Shown piece after piece: positions 25,798 through 35,457 of a DNA stretch of 64,000 nucleotides (its first letter is position 1; each line of letters begins with the position of its first letter). Source of the stretch: Cupriavidus pinatubonensis. GTDB taxonomy: Bacteria; Pseudomonadota; Gammaproteobacteria; Burkholderiales; Burkholderiaceae. The translations under genes were made by a program, and so were the position numbers. The notes under the pieces were generated by a model that worked only from the letters and a program-made list of their open reading frames with translations, was not told the origin of the DNA and ran no database searches. Location of the stretch: NCBI RefSeq assembly GCF_019602855.1, contig NZ_CP080766.1, positions 2,418,001 to 2,482,000 of the forward strand, given 5' to 3'.

Positions 25798-26826
25798 CTA
25801 CGGCTGAAACCAGACCAGCATGCCGTAGAACAGCACGGCGAGGAACACCGTCTCCAGCACCATCAGCACGATGGGCTTCCAGCCCACCGTGAGGACTTCC
25901 CTCAGGTGCGTCTTCATGCCGATCGCGGCCATGGCCATGACGAGGCACCACTGAGACGCCGTCTGACCGGCCTTCACGACCACCGGCGGCAGCCAGCCGG
26001 TGCTGTTGATCGCCACCAGCACGGCGAACGCCACGGCGAACCAGGGCAGCAGCGGGGGGCGCGGACCGGTGCTGGTTTCGCCTTGCGCGCGCTGGTGGCG
26101 CTGCGAAAGCCACGCGGCGAGCGCAATGACGGGCAACAGCATGGCGACGCGCATCAGCTTGATCAGCGTGGCCGCGTCGCCGGCTTCATGCGAGATGCTG
26201 TAGCCGGCGCCCACCACCTGCGCCACGTCGTGAATCGTTCCGCCGAGAAAGGCGCCGGCCTGCACGGAGTTCAGCGCCAGAAAATTGGCGAGCATCGGGT
26301 AGAGCACCATCGCCAGCGTGGAAAGCGTGCTCACACCGATCACCGTGAACAGGGTCGCCCGCTCCTTCATCGGGTGCTGCGGCATGGCAGCCGACAAGGC
26401 CAGCGCCGCGGAAGCGCCGCAGATGGCCACGGCGCCGCCGGTCAGCAAGCCGAAGAACATCTGGAAGCCCATCAGCCGTGCCAGCAGGATGCCGCAGACG
26501 ATCGTCAGCGCGACCGCCAGCACGATCATGGCTACGGATTGCCACCCGAGCGCCACGACCTGCGCGCCGGTGATGCGCAGCCCGAGCAGGGCCACGCCGA
26601 GGCGCAGCACCTGCTTGGCACTGAATTCGATGCCGATCGCGCTCGAGGCTTCCTGCGACAGGAAGTTGAGGGCCATGCCAAGCAGCAGCGCGAACAGCAT
26701 CACGGGGGCATGGTAGTGCTCGGCGAGAGACATCGCCGCCACAGTCACCACCGCGCTGATAAGCACGCCCGGCAGATACGGACGCACTGCGGGCCAACTC
26801 ATGGGCTTGCGGATAAGCACGGCCAT
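25798..26826 (-). CDS. YeiH-family (UPF0324) putative sulfate/anion exporter
   Basis: A 342-residue membrane protein with around ten hydrophobic segments. The marks of the YeiH family are visible: GLLTGGAVAICGASAALALSA, the LGGTIHDVAQVVGAG segment and the C-terminal MAMAAIGMKTHL. Members are annotated as putative sulfate exporters, though direct evidence is thin. It is convergent with the TetR gene, 37 bp apart. The TauE and TauD-like genes next door make a sulfur connection plausible but unproven. The start at 26826 is chosen for its fit with the family; an ORF extension to 27000 would overlap the kinase gene. Confidence 0.85.
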   Translation of the reverse strand: MAVLIRKPMSWPAVRPYLPGVLISAVVTVAAMSLAEHYHAPVMLFALLLGMALNFLSQEASSAIGIEFSAKQVLRLGVALLGLRITGAQVVALGWQSVAMIVLAVALTIVCGILLARLMGFQMFFGLLTGGAVAICGASAALALSAAMPQHPMKERATLFTVIGVSTLSTLAMVLYPMLANFLALNSVQAGAFLGGTIHDVAQVVGAGYSISHEAGDAATLIKLMRVAMLLPVIALAAWLSQRHQRAQGETSTGPRPPLLPWFAVAFAVLVAINSTGWLPPVVVKAGQTASQWCLVMAMAAIGMKTHLREVLTVGWKPIVLMVLETVFLAVLFYGMLVWFQP

Positions 26827-26950
26827 GGCGATCTCCGGTGGATCAATGCTGCGCTGCGATGGGTATCTGGCTGATGCGGGCAGTCCGAGTCCAAGTATCG
26901 GCGAGACGCCCCGGATTGCAAGAAGCGTTGGAACGCGGCAACTTGTCCAG

Positions 26951-29900
26951 CTAACCTGCCGCGGAATCCCTGCGCCGCTGCAGCAGTCCCAGCAGGGCAT
27001 CGAGGTCGACGGGCTTGACCAGGTGGGCGTCGAAGCCCGCTTCGTCGGACCTGCGGCGGTCTTCTTCCTGCCCCCATCCGCTCACGGCAATCAGTACGAT
27101 GTCCACGCCCCACGATTCGGCGCGGATCCGGCGCGCGGCTTCGTGGCCGGTGATGGTGGGCAGGCCGATATCCATGAGGATCACATCGGGACGGTATTGT
27201 TCGGCCGTTGCAATCGCCTCGAAGCCATCGTGGGCGGTTTGGACCCGATGGCCGCACGTGTCGAGCAGCGCCGCCAGCGACCAGGCCGAGTCCTGGTCAT
27301 CGTCGACGACCAGTATCTGCAATGCCGCGGTGGCGGCCGCGTTCGCGGCGGGCGGATGGATCACCGTTGCGCCGCCGACGGCGCCGACCGGCATTGGCAG
27401 CCGCACCACGAACTCGCTGCCGCGCGACGGGCCGTCACTGAAGCCTTCGACCTGCCCGCCGTGCATGTCGACCAGGCGCTTGACGAGCGCGAGGCCGATG
27501 CCCAGTCCGCCGCGTGCCCGGTTCAGCGATGAGCGAACCTGCATGAAAAGGTCGAAGATCGACGGCAGGGCGGCGGCAGGGATGCCGACGCCATCGTCCT
27601 TCACGCGCAACAGCACTTCGTCGCCGCGCGGTTCGACGCTGAGCCACACGTGTCCGCCATGCTCCGTGTACTTGTACGCGTTGCTGAGCAGATTGCCGAT
27701 TACCTGCGCAAGGCGCACCGGATCCGCATCGAGCCAGATGGATTCCGCGGGGACGTCGAGCGTCACCTCGCGCTCGAGTTCTTCGGCCAGCGGCCTGCAC
27801 GTCTCGATCGCGTCGCGAATGGCGGCCTGCAGTTCCACGCGTTCGATGTGCAGTTGCAGCTTGCCCTGCGTAATGCGGTTGGTGTCGAGCAGATCGTCGA
27901 CCAGGCGCACGAGATGCCGCAGTTGCCGCTCGATCCTCTTCTGCGCATCGCGCGCCAGTTCGGTGTCCGTGCGGGACTGCCCGAGGATATGCGCGGTATT
28001 GCTGATGGTCGCCAGCGGCCCGCGCAACTCGTGCGCGAGGATGTTCAGGAACTCATCCTTGCGCCGGTCTGCCTCGCGCAATGCCTTGCCGCGATGGCGC
28101 AGCGCCTCCAGCGCTTCGCGGCGGAAGCGCGCCATCTTCACGTGCGTGCCGACTCTAGCGAGCAGCTCGCGCGCACTGAACGGCTTGGTCAGGTAATCAT
28201 CGGCACCGGCTTCGACGCCCTCCGCCAGGCTTTCTTCTCCAGCTCGCGCCGACAGCATGATGATGGGCAGGTCGGCGGTTTTGGGATCCGTGCGCAGGGC
28301 GTGCAAGAGGCCAAGGCCATCCAGGCCCGGCATCATCACGTCGGTGAGAAGCAGTTCGACACTGCGAGCGTGGATGCGCGCCAGGGCGTCCTGCCCGTCG
28401 TTGGCCAGTTCGACCTCGTAGTCCTTGGAGAGCAGGCGAGCCAGATATTGCCGCATGTCGGCGTTGTCGTCGGCCACCAGGATACGCGGGCGGCCCGCGC
28501 CGGGCGCGTGCGGCAGGGCCTCCGGGGCCCTGTCGGCAGCCGGCGCATGGGCCGGGGCTGTGGCAGGCGCACCGTGCGGCAACCAGCGCAGGGCTTCCTC
28601 GACGAACGGCCGCGGGTCGGTCGACGTCCCGATGGCGTCGTCATGGGCGCCGATGCGGTCGGCCGGCAGGTGCGCCTTGCCCATCGGAATCTCGACAATG
28701 AATGTGGTGCCGGCACCAGGGGTGCTGTCGGCGCGTATCGTGCCGCCGTGGAGTTTGATAAGCTCCAGCGTCAGCGCCAGCCCGATCCCGGCGCCTTCGT
28801 GCGTGCGGCCGTGGGTGCCTTGCACGCGATGGAACCGTTCGAAGATGCGTGGCAGTTCGTCCGCCGGGATGCCCGTGCCCGTATCGGCAACGCGCAGTTC
28901 CGCCTTGTCGCCAATGGTCCGCAGGCTGACCGCGATGCGGCCTGCCTGCGTGAACTTGAACGCGTTCGACAGCAGGTTCAGTACGATCTTTTCCCACATT
29001 GCGCGGTCGACGAAGGCCGGTTCGGGCAAGGTGTCGCAATCCACGGTCAGTGTCAGCCCGGCACGCTCGCATGCCGACCGGAACAGGCTGGCGAGTTCCT
29101 CCGTGAAGCGTGCGAGGTCAGTCGGTTCGTACGTGGCCTGCATGCGGCCTGCCTCGATGCGCGAGAAATCGAGCAATGAGTTGACCAGCCGCAGCAGCCG
29201 CAAACCGTTGCGGCCGACAACAGCAAGATCCTCCTTCGCCGCTGCGGAAAGCTCATCGCTCCTGCGCATCAGCAGGTCTTCGACCGGCCCGAGCATGAGC
29301 GTCAGCGGGGTGCGGAACTCATGGCTCACGTTGGAAAAGAACGTCGTCTTGGCCCGGTCGAGTTCGGCCAGCTTTTCGGCCCGCTGCTTTTCTTCCTCGT
29401 AGGCGCGCGCATTGTTGATGGCGGAAGCGATCTGGGCTTTCGCCAGTTCCAGGAAGTCCTGATAGTGCCGGTCCCATTTCAGTCGCGCACTGAGGCCCGC
29501 CACCATGAAACCCGCGGGCTCCCTGAGCCGGCTCGCGGGAATCGTGGTGACAAACGCGGAATCCGGCGGATCGTCCCACGGTCCCGCCGGCACGGCTGCG
29601 AAGCTGGTGCGCAGATCCGTGAAGACCACGGCACCGTCACGCATTGCCTCGCGAAGCGGCCAGCCTCCCGGTAGTGCGTTGCGCAGGTCAACAGTCAGCG
29701 GCGAAATATCCTTGCCTGGTTCGATTCCCGTCGCGCCCGCGAGCGTGGCGACGTGCGTGGCAGGATCGGTCAGGTACAGCAGCACGAAGGGCACGTCCTT
29801 GTCGTGCGCGGCGAAAACCTCGGCCGCGATCGCACAAGCGTCGTCGGCTGTCCTTGCGTCGGCCATGCGCGCGCCCAGATCGCGCAGCACGGTGAGCCGC

Positions 29901-30409
29901 CGTTCTCCAATGACCTTTTCGGTGATCTCGTGAACCGTCGCGAGCACGCCGCCGATGCCGCTGGCCACCGTGTCGTCGGGAACAGGGCTGTACGCGATCG
30001 TGAAGTGGCTCTCCTCGCGGAAGCCATGGCGATTGACTTCCAGGAAGATGTCGTCGTCCCAGGTCGCGGGGCCACCATGGAACGGACGGTCGATGAGCGG
30101 CTTGATGACGTGCCAGATCTCCGGCCAGCACTCGCTGGCGGCTATGCCCAGCGCGCGTTCCGGGTGCTTGGTACCGGGAATCGGACGATAGGCGTCGTTG
30201 TAGAACTGGACGTAGGAGGGGCCCCACCAAAGGATATGGGGAAAGCGGTTGGCCAGCATGATGCGAATCATGGACCGCAAGGTCGGCGACCATGACTCGA
30301 TGGCGCCGAGCGGTGTCGCAGACCAGTCGAACGTGCGGATGCGCTCGGCCATTTCGCCTGACGCCCAGTCTGCACCCGAAGACGGGCCGCCGAGGTTCGT
30401 ATCGATCAT
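26951..30409 (-). CDS. Hybrid sensor histidine kinase with two kinase cores and two receiver domains
   Basis: An 1152-residue cytoplasmic sensor with no membrane segment. Domain order: PAS-like (about 25-165), GAF-like (about 175-335), HisKA with phosphoacceptor His363 in SHEFRTPL, HATPase (N-box LLSNAFKF near 485), receiver 1 with Asp690 in TDVMMPG, second HisKA with His793 in AHELRGPL, second HATPase (LLSNAYKY near 910) and receiver 2 with Asp1080 in LMDIGLP. Two complete kinase cores in one chain are unusual. No output domain is present, so phosphate must leave to another protein. ATG 30409 has GGAGA at the right distance; an ATG at 30463 is the longer option. Input signal unknown. Confidence 0.9.
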   Translation of the reverse strand: MIDTNLGGPSSGADWASGEMAERIRTFDWSATPLGAIESWSPTLRSMIRIMLANRFPHILWWGPSYVQFYNDAYRPIPGTKHPERALGIAASECWPEIWHVIKPLIDRPFHGGPATWDDDIFLEVNRHGFREESHFTIAYSPVPDDTVASGIGGVLATVHEITEKVIGERRLTVLRDLGARMADARTADDACAIAAEVFAAHDKDVPFVLLYLTDPATHVATLAGATGIEPGKDISPLTVDLRNALPGGWPLREAMRDGAVVFTDLRTSFAAVPAGPWDDPPDSAFVTTIPASRLREPAGFMVAGLSARLKWDRHYQDFLELAKAQIASAINNARAYEEEKQRAEKLAELDRAKTTFFSNVSHEFRTPLTLMLGPVEDLLMRRSDELSAAAKEDLAVVGRNGLRLLRLVNSLLDFSRIEAGRMQATYEPTDLARFTEELASLFRSACERAGLTLTVDCDTLPEPAFVDRAMWEKIVLNLLSNAFKFTQAGRIAVSLRTIGDKAELRVADTGTGIPADELPRIFERFHRVQGTHGRTHEGAGIGLALTLELIKLHGGTIRADSTPGAGTTFIVEIPMGKAHLPADRIGAHDDAIGTSTDPRPFVEEALRWLPHGAPATAPAHAPAADRAPEALPHAPGAGRPRILVADDNADMRQYLARLLSKDYEVELANDGQDALARIHARSVELLLTDVMMPGLDGLGLLHALRTDPKTADLPIIMLSARAGEESLAEGVEAGADDYLTKPFSARELLARVGTHVKMARFRREALEALRHRGKALREADRRKDEFLNILAHELRGPLATISNTAHILGQSRTDTELARDAQKRIERQLRHLVRLVDDLLDTNRITQGKLQLHIERVELQAAIRDAIETCRPLAEELEREVTLDVPAESIWLDADPVRLAQVIGNLLSNAYKYTEHGGHVWLSVEPRGDEVLLRVKDDGVGIPAAALPSIFDLFMQVRSSLNRARGGLGIGLALVKRLVDMHGGQVEGFSDGPSRGSEFVVRLPMPVGAVGGATVIHPPAANAAATAALQILVVDDDQDSAWSLAALLDTCGHRVQTAHDGFEAIATAEQYRPDVILMDIGLPTITGHEAARRIRAESWGVDIVLIAVSGWGQEEDRRRSDEAGFDAHLVKPVDLDALLGLLQRRRDSAAG

Positions 30410-30647
30410 TCGTTCTCCGCGAATGGAAGCGGCCTGCGCGATGAGCGGCTGCAGCGGTCGCACGCTTGCGCTCGCTATCGGCGCAGGAGCGAGGTGTGCT
30501 GATTTTAGCGTACCTTGGCTGACTCGACCGTCAACGGAGTTCGGGCCACATCGGGCGTGGGACCCGTTCCGGATGACTGCGGCACCACATCCCTGTTTTC
30601 AGGGAAGAGAAGTGATGTGCACCTCGAGCCTTGCGCGCTCGGCAACG

Positions 30648-30699
30648 TGGCACATGGCGAGCGCAGCCGGCGTCGGCCGACGCCGGCGCGTATGTGCCA
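30648..30699. repeat. Large imperfect inverted repeat with a 22-bp perfect palindrome
   Basis: Outer arms TGGCACAT (30648-30655) and ATGTGCCA (30692-30699) enclose a perfect 22-bp GC-rich palindrome at 30666-30687 whose half is GCCGGCGTCGG. It begins 5 bp after the stop of the PAP2 gene on the minus strand. There is no T-run after it, so it is not a textbook terminator, but the RNA would fold strongly. Confidence 0.7.
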
Positions 30700-30704
30700 A
30701 TGCC

Positions 30705-31574
30705 TTAGGGGTTTGTCGCCAGCGCGGCAGCTTCTGCGGCACAGTCCCGGTTCGGCGGCAGTCCTTGGGCGTGCACCTTGGCCAACTCATCGCGCGCGGC
30801 TGACAGGTCGGCCTCGAATACCGGGTCGGCATGCATACGCGCTACCGTGGCCGCCGCGATCATGCGGCCTTCGTTCACGTCGCTCTGCCAGTGCACGTTG
30901 CAGGCGATGCGGCTTTGCCCGAAGGCACGCCCGCGCATCAGGATGGCGTCGGCGCGATCGGGAGCGATTTCCGTCAGCACGAGGGCCCATGCCCATCCGG
31001 CGGCGCTATGTCCCGAAGGGTAGGAACCGTCCTTGGCCAGCTTGGCTTCATCAGCGGGCGTGCACGATGACGTGCTCGTCGCCACGAACGGGCGCGTGCG
31101 GTTGTAGCGGTCCTTCGCGCGGTAGGTCGCCAGGCCTGCGTCGACCAGCGTGCGCCGCAGCATCATGTACAAGCGCGGCGTCTGCGTCTCGCTGATGGGC
31201 GCGTTCACTGCGCAGGAAAAGGCGCCTGCTGCGGCCGGGAAGCTAAGATCCGCGTCGAGTTGCGCCTGCTTCCAGCGCGCCGAGCCGGACTTCGCCCACT
31301 GGGTCTGGGCCAGCTTTGCCGTGTCCTTGTCCAGCGCGAAGGCCGCCGACTCGGCCGCCGGCGGCTGCGGCACCAGCGCCAGGCTGTCGGGGCGGGCATC
31401 CGGCGCCAGGTAGCCTGCGGGAATGCCGGGGCGTAGTTCGGGCACCTTGGCCGACTGGCCGGGCAGATTGGCTGCGCAGGCGGAGAGCAGGCCGGCCGTG
31501 GCCGAAATCGTCAGAGCAAGCAAGGCAGGGCGTGATGAGCGCGGTGACTTCATGGGACGGGAACGGCCGGGCAT
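30705..31574 (-). CDS. PAP2-family acid phosphatase lipoprotein
   Basis: A 289-residue phosphatase of the PAP2 / class A non-specific acid phosphatase type. The three signature blocks are complete: KDRYNRTRP, PSGHSAAGWA and SRIACNVHWQSDVNEGR. The N-terminus has a lipobox, LLSACAAN, so the protein should be an acylated lipoprotein in the periplasm, where it would remove phosphate from a range of phosphomonoesters. The start at 31574 follows AGGAG; MKSPRSS seven codons later is an alternative. It stands alone between the sensor kinase and the M20 hydrolase, with a strong palindrome just after its stop. Confidence 0.88.
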   Translation of the reverse strand: MPGRSRPMKSPRSSRPALLALTISATAGLLSACAANLPGQSAKVPELRPGIPAGYLAPDARPDSLALVPQPPAAESAAFALDKDTAKLAQTQWAKSGSARWKQAQLDADLSFPAAAGAFSCAVNAPISETQTPRLYMMLRRTLVDAGLATYRAKDRYNRTRPFVATSTSSCTPADEAKLAKDGSYPSGHSAAGWAWALVLTEIAPDRADAILMRGRAFGQSRIACNVHWQSDVNEGRMIAAATVARMHADPVFEADLSAARDELAKVHAQGLPPNRDCAAEAAALATNP

Positions 31575-31817
31575 TGGGATCTTCTCCTGTGTGGTGTGCC
31601 AAGAGGGCAGGCTACTGCTGGCGCGGATGTCCGGGAATCGGGTACCTCCCCAATGCACATTGAGATGGTTTTTCGTAGGATTGGGGAATCAGTTATCGCA
31701 TCTCGGCAGATGCGGCTGTTTCGCCGGCGTAGTCGGTGGAAGCTTCTGGTCGGGGGCCAGGTTATCGCTCTTGGCGGGCGCTGCGGCCCAGCCGCTTTCA
31801 CCAGGGCGGGGGATGAC

Positions 31818-31840
31818 GCGGCGCTTCATGCAAGCGCCGC
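31818..31840 (-). other. GC hairpin after the M20 hydrolase gene
   Basis: A 9-bp perfect stem, GCGGCGCTT/AAGCGCCGC, with a 5-base loop lies 6 bp after the stop of the YgeY-like gene. On the minus strand it is followed by GTCATCCCCC, with no U-tract. It may protect or pause the 3' end of the six-gene operon. Confidence 0.4.
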
Positions 31841-31846
31841 GCGCCA

Positions 31847-33007
31847 TCACGCCATCTCCAACACCAGGTTGCGAAAGATCTCCCGCGCACCATCCAGCTG
31901 TTCAAGCGCGATTGATTCATCGATGGTGTGCGCATCCTCTTCACACCCCGGACCGAGTCCGATGGTCGGAATCCGGCGCCGCCCCGCAGACTCGGACCCG
32001 TTCGTGCAGAACGCCCAGGTGCCGACTTGCGGGGAGCGGCCGGCTTGCGTGACGGCTCGCGTGGCGGCCTGCACGAGCGGCGTGCTGTCCGGTTGCTGCC
32101 ACGCGGGCAGCCAGCGCGTCGGCCGCGCCGATTCGCCGGTGAACGTCCGCACCTCGTCATCCGACACGGCCAGCGTGAAATCGTGCAGGCCCGCTGTGCG
32201 CAGGCAGGCGTCGATCTGCCCAAGCACGTCCTCGCGCGTCTCGCCATCGAGCGTGCGGCGATCGAAGCGGATCGTGGTCGAAGTCGGGATCATCGAGATC
32301 GAAGGATAGGGCGCCGAGACGATATCGGTCGGCACGAGCAGTGCGGCGCCGAGCACGCGGTCGGTCGGCAGATTCAGCCTTTCGAGCGCCGTCAATGCGC
32401 GCGCGGCAGCCTGAAGCGGATTCACGCCAAGGTGGGGCGTCGCCGCATGGGCGGGTTTGCCGTGGAACGTCAGCAGGATCTCAAGCCGGCCCTTCTGCCC
32501 GCGCTTGATCTGCAGCTTCGACGGCTCGCAGATCACCACGGCCGCCGGCTGGCAACGGTCGAGTACCGATGCCAGCGCGTGCCCCTCGATGATCTCCTCG
32601 AGCACACTGGCGGACACGGCGATGCGGCGGCGCAGCGGCCGTTCACGCGCGGCGGCCGCCACGCCGCAGATGGCCGCGGCGATGCCGCCTTTCATGTCGG
32701 TGGTGCCGCGCCCGTACAGCCGGCCGTCATGGATCGTGCCGCCGAACGGGTCGAAGCGCCACTGTCCTGTGACGGGGACGACGTCCATGTGGCCGTCGAA
32801 GAGCAGGGCCACCTCGGCGTCCTCCGGGCCGATCAGCCCGAGCACGCTGCCGTTGCCGTCTGTCGTGACCGATGTGAAGCCGGCTTCGGTCATGCGGCGC
32901 GCCAGAAGCGCGGCCACGTCGCCTTCGCGGCCGGAGAGGCTCGGAATGCGCACCATCTCGCGCGTCAGCGCAATGACGTCGCTGAGATTGTCTGTCTGGT
33001 TGTTCAT
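31847..33007 (-). CDS. M20-family hydrolase, YgeY-like (ArgE/DapE superfamily)
   Basis: A 386-residue metal-dependent deacylase. Metal ligands and the catalytic glutamate are seen in FDGHMDVVP, GRGTTDMKGG and VLEEIIEGHA. The segments RGQKGRLEI and TWAFCTNGSESAGRRRIPTIGLGPG resemble YgeY of E. coli, which sits beside the diaminopropionate ammonia-lyase gene ygeX. That likeness is from memory and by eye. It would hydrolyse an N-acyl or N-carbamoyl group from an amino-acid-like substrate. It is the last gene of the RpiR-led operon, 19 bp after the MFS gene. Confidence 0.82.
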   Translation of the reverse strand: MNNQTDNLSDVIALTREMVRIPSLSGREGDVAALLARRMTEAGFTSVTTDGNGSVLGLIGPEDAEVALLFDGHMDVVPVTGQWRFDPFGGTIHDGRLYGRGTTDMKGGIAAAICGVAAAARERPLRRRIAVSASVLEEIIEGHALASVLDRCQPAAVVICEPSKLQIKRGQKGRLEILLTFHGKPAHAATPHLGVNPLQAAARALTALERLNLPTDRVLGAALLVPTDIVSAPYPSISMIPTSTTIRFDRRTLDGETREDVLGQIDACLRTAGLHDFTLAVSDDEVRTFTGESARPTRWLPAWQQPDSTPLVQAATRAVTQAGRSPQVGTWAFCTNGSESAGRRRIPTIGLGPGCEEDAHTIDESIALEQLDGAREIFRNLVLEMA

Positions 33008-33026
33008 CGTGGTACGTCCTGTGCAA

Positions 33027-34370
33027 TCAGCGGTTGACCAGCGTTGCCGGCACGCGCAGCACCAGCAGCGCGCCGATCACGGTGAAGGAGGCGAGGAAGT
33101 ACATGCCCCAGTCGGTGGAGCCGGTCAGGTCCTTGATCCAGCCGATCGCGTAGGGGCTGGCGAAGGCGGCCAGACCGGCGAACGAGTTGATCGCGGCGAT
33201 GCCGGCAGCGGCGCTGCGGCCTTCGAGGAATGCGGTCGGCAGGCTCCAGAACAGCGGCGAGCAGACCATGCAGCCAGCGGCCGCGACGGACAGCATCGCC
33301 ACCGCGAACGTGGGGTTGTGGCTGAACAGCGTGCTGAGCGTCAGGCCGGCGCCGCCGACCAGGAACGGGATGACCATGTGCCAGCGGCGCTCTCGAGTGC
33401 GGTCAGAGTGCCGGCATACCAGGATCATCGACACGACCGCACAGGCGTTCGGGATCGCCGTCAGCAGCCCCACGTCCAGCAACGACACCACGCCCGTCGA
33501 GCGGATCACCGACGGAATCCAGAAGGCCAGGCCCGACAGGCTCGATACCGTGCAGTAGCAGATCAGCGCCATGTGGATCACGCGGCGGTCACGGAACAGC
33601 GTCAGCAGCGATACGTGATCGACCTTGGTCGTCTTCTCCGCCGCAATGTTGTGTGCGAGCCGGTTCTTCTCGGCGGTGTCGAGCCAGCGCGCGTCGGTGA
33701 TGCGGTCGTCGAGATACCAGAGCACGGCCAGGCCCAGCACGATCGACGGAATCGCTTCGATCAGGAACATCCACTGCCAGCCGGCGAAGCCATGGTGGTC
33801 GTGCAGGCTCTCCATGATCCAGCCCGACAGCGGGCCGCCGAGGATGCCGGCGAACGGCACGGCTGTCATGAAGACTGCGATGACCTGCCCGCGGCGGTGC
33901 GACGGGAACCAGTACGTCAGGTACAGGATGATGCCGGGATAGAAGCCGGCCTCGGCCGCGCCCAGCAGGAAGCGCAGGATGTAGAACTGAGTCGGCGTCT
34001 TGGTCAGCGCCATGCAGGCCGAGATGCAGGCCCAGAGGATCATGATGCGCGCGAGCGTCTTCTTCGCGCCGATGCGGTGCATCAGCACATTGCTCGGGAC
34101 TTCGAACAGGAAGTAGCCGATGAAGAAGATGCCGGCGCCAAGGCCGTATATCGTGTCGCTGAACTTGAGCTGGTCCAGCATCTGGAGCTTGGCGAAGCCG
34201 ACGTTGACGCGGTCCAGGAAGGCCGCGATGTAGCAGGCCATCAGGAATGGCAGCAGTCTCCATGCCACCTTGCGATAGAGCGCGTTGTCGTACGCCTGCA
34301 TCGTGTCCGTCGTCGCAGTGTTCGTTGCGGGATTGCGCAGGGTCTGCGCGGAATGCATTGAATCGCTCAC
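33027..34370 (-). CDS. MFS transporter, anion:cation symporter type
   Basis: A 447-residue transporter with twelve predicted membrane segments in two halves. The family marks are DRVNVGFAKLQML after helix 1, the GYFLFEVPSNVLMHRIGAK segment, and RFLLGAAEAGFYPGIILYLTYWFP near helix 4; these place it with proton-coupled organic anion symporters. GTG at 34370 is chosen because AGGAGG lies six bases ahead, better than the ATG four codons on. It probably imports the ureide or N-carbamoyl acid that the neighbouring hydrolases process. The 112-bp gap to the gene before it could hold an internal promoter. Confidence 0.88.
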   Translation of the reverse strand: MSDSMHSAQTLRNPATNTATTDTMQAYDNALYRKVAWRLLPFLMACYIAAFLDRVNVGFAKLQMLDQLKFSDTIYGLGAGIFFIGYFLFEVPSNVLMHRIGAKKTLARIMILWACISACMALTKTPTQFYILRFLLGAAEAGFYPGIILYLTYWFPSHRRGQVIAVFMTAVPFAGILGGPLSGWIMESLHDHHGFAGWQWMFLIEAIPSIVLGLAVLWYLDDRITDARWLDTAEKNRLAHNIAAEKTTKVDHVSLLTLFRDRRVIHMALICYCTVSSLSGLAFWIPSVIRSTGVVSLLDVGLLTAIPNACAVVSMILVCRHSDRTRERRWHMVIPFLVGGAGLTLSTLFSHNPTFAVAMLSVAAAGCMVCSPLFWSLPTAFLEGRSAAAGIAAINSFAGLAAFASPYAIGWIKDLTGSTDWGMYFLASFTVIGALLVLRVPATLVNR

Positions 34371-34482
34371 TATGTTCCTCCTTTGGATTTGGTGAGACAA
34401 AAACGCCCCCCTGCGGGCGCCCGGAGGCGCCTGCATCGTGTTCTTCTTTCTAGATTTGGAGAGGGGCGACTAGCGCGTGCGG

Positions 34483-35427
34483 CTATGCGGCCACGGGCTG
34501 CGGCGGCGTGGCGCCGCGCTGGCTCGTGATGCGGCCGTAGGCCTCGGGGCGGCGGTGCCGGTCGAAGTTGAAGGTCGTGCTCTTGTACGACTGGCACAGG
34601 TCCAGGTCGCAGCGGGCGATTGCCAGTTCATCGCCCTTGGTCGAGCAAGCCGCGACGATCTCGCCGGACGGCGCGATGATGCTGGTGCCGCCGATCATCT
34701 CGCAGCCTTCTTCCTTGCCGGCCTTCGCCACGCCGACCACCCATGTGCCGTTCTGGTACGCGCCGGCTTGCATGACCAGGTGGTTGTGGAACATCGACAG
34801 GTCGTCGTGCTCGGGGGCCGGCGGGTTGTGAACCGGTGTGTTGTAGCCGAGCAGGATCATTTCCGCGCCTTGCAGGCCCATCACGCGATAGGTCTCGGAC
34901 CAGCGGCGGTCGTTGCACAGCGCCATGCCCATCACGCCGCCGAAGGCCTGCCAGACGCCGAAGTCGTCGCCGGGCTCGAAGTAGCGCTTTTCCAGGTGCT
35001 GGAAGGCGCGCCACGGTTCGTGCTGGTCATGGCCGGGCAGATGCACCTTGCGGTACTTGCCGACGATCTTGCCGTCGCGGCCGACCAGGATCGCGGTGTT
35101 GTAGCGGCGCTCGACGCCTTGCTCGACCGCGAGTTCCGCGTAGCCGAGATAGAAGCCGATGCCGAGCCGTGCTGCCGTGTTGAACAGGATGCGGGTTTCC
35201 GGGCCGGGCATTTCGCGCTCGTAGAACGCATTCAGTTCCTCGGGATCATCCATGTACCAGCGCGGAAAGAAGGTGGTCAGCGCCAGTTCGGGAAAGACCA
35301 CCAGATGGCAGCCCATCTCATGGGCGTGGTGCAGGTGGGCCAGCAGGCGGGCGACGACATCGCGGCGCGAATCGCTGCGCTGGATGGGGCCGAGCTGCGC
35401 TGCGGCGACGTGGACAAAGCGGGACAT
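34483..35427 (-). CDS. N-carbamoyl-D-amino-acid hydrolase (nitrilase superfamily)
   Basis: A 314-residue nitrilase-fold amidohydrolase. The catalytic triad is Glu47 (FPELALTTFFPRW), Lys127 (GKYRKVHLPGH) and Cys171 (ALCNDRRW), at almost exactly the positions of the Agrobacterium D-carbamoylase. FQHLEKRYFEPGD and GYNTPVHNPP are also shared with that enzyme. It releases ammonia and CO2 from an N-carbamoyl group, here on an unknown amino acid. No hydantoinase is present in the window, so the carbamoyl compound must come from another route. It lies 30 bp after the M20 carbamoylase gene. Confidence 0.9.
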   Translation of the reverse strand: MSRFVHVAAAQLGPIQRSDSRRDVVARLLAHLHHAHEMGCHLVVFPELALTTFFPRWYMDDPEELNAFYEREMPGPETRILFNTAARLGIGFYLGYAELAVEQGVERRYNTAILVGRDGKIVGKYRKVHLPGHDQHEPWRAFQHLEKRYFEPGDDFGVWQAFGGVMGMALCNDRRWSETYRVMGLQGAEMILLGYNTPVHNPPAPEHDDLSMFHNHLVMQAGAYQNGTWVVGVAKAGKEEGCEMIGGTSIIAPSGEIVAACSTKGDELAIARCDLDLCQSYKSTTFNFDRHRRPEAYGRITSQRGATPPQPVAA

Positions 35428-35457
35428 GGTGGGTTGTCTCCTGTTATGCGGTGAATG

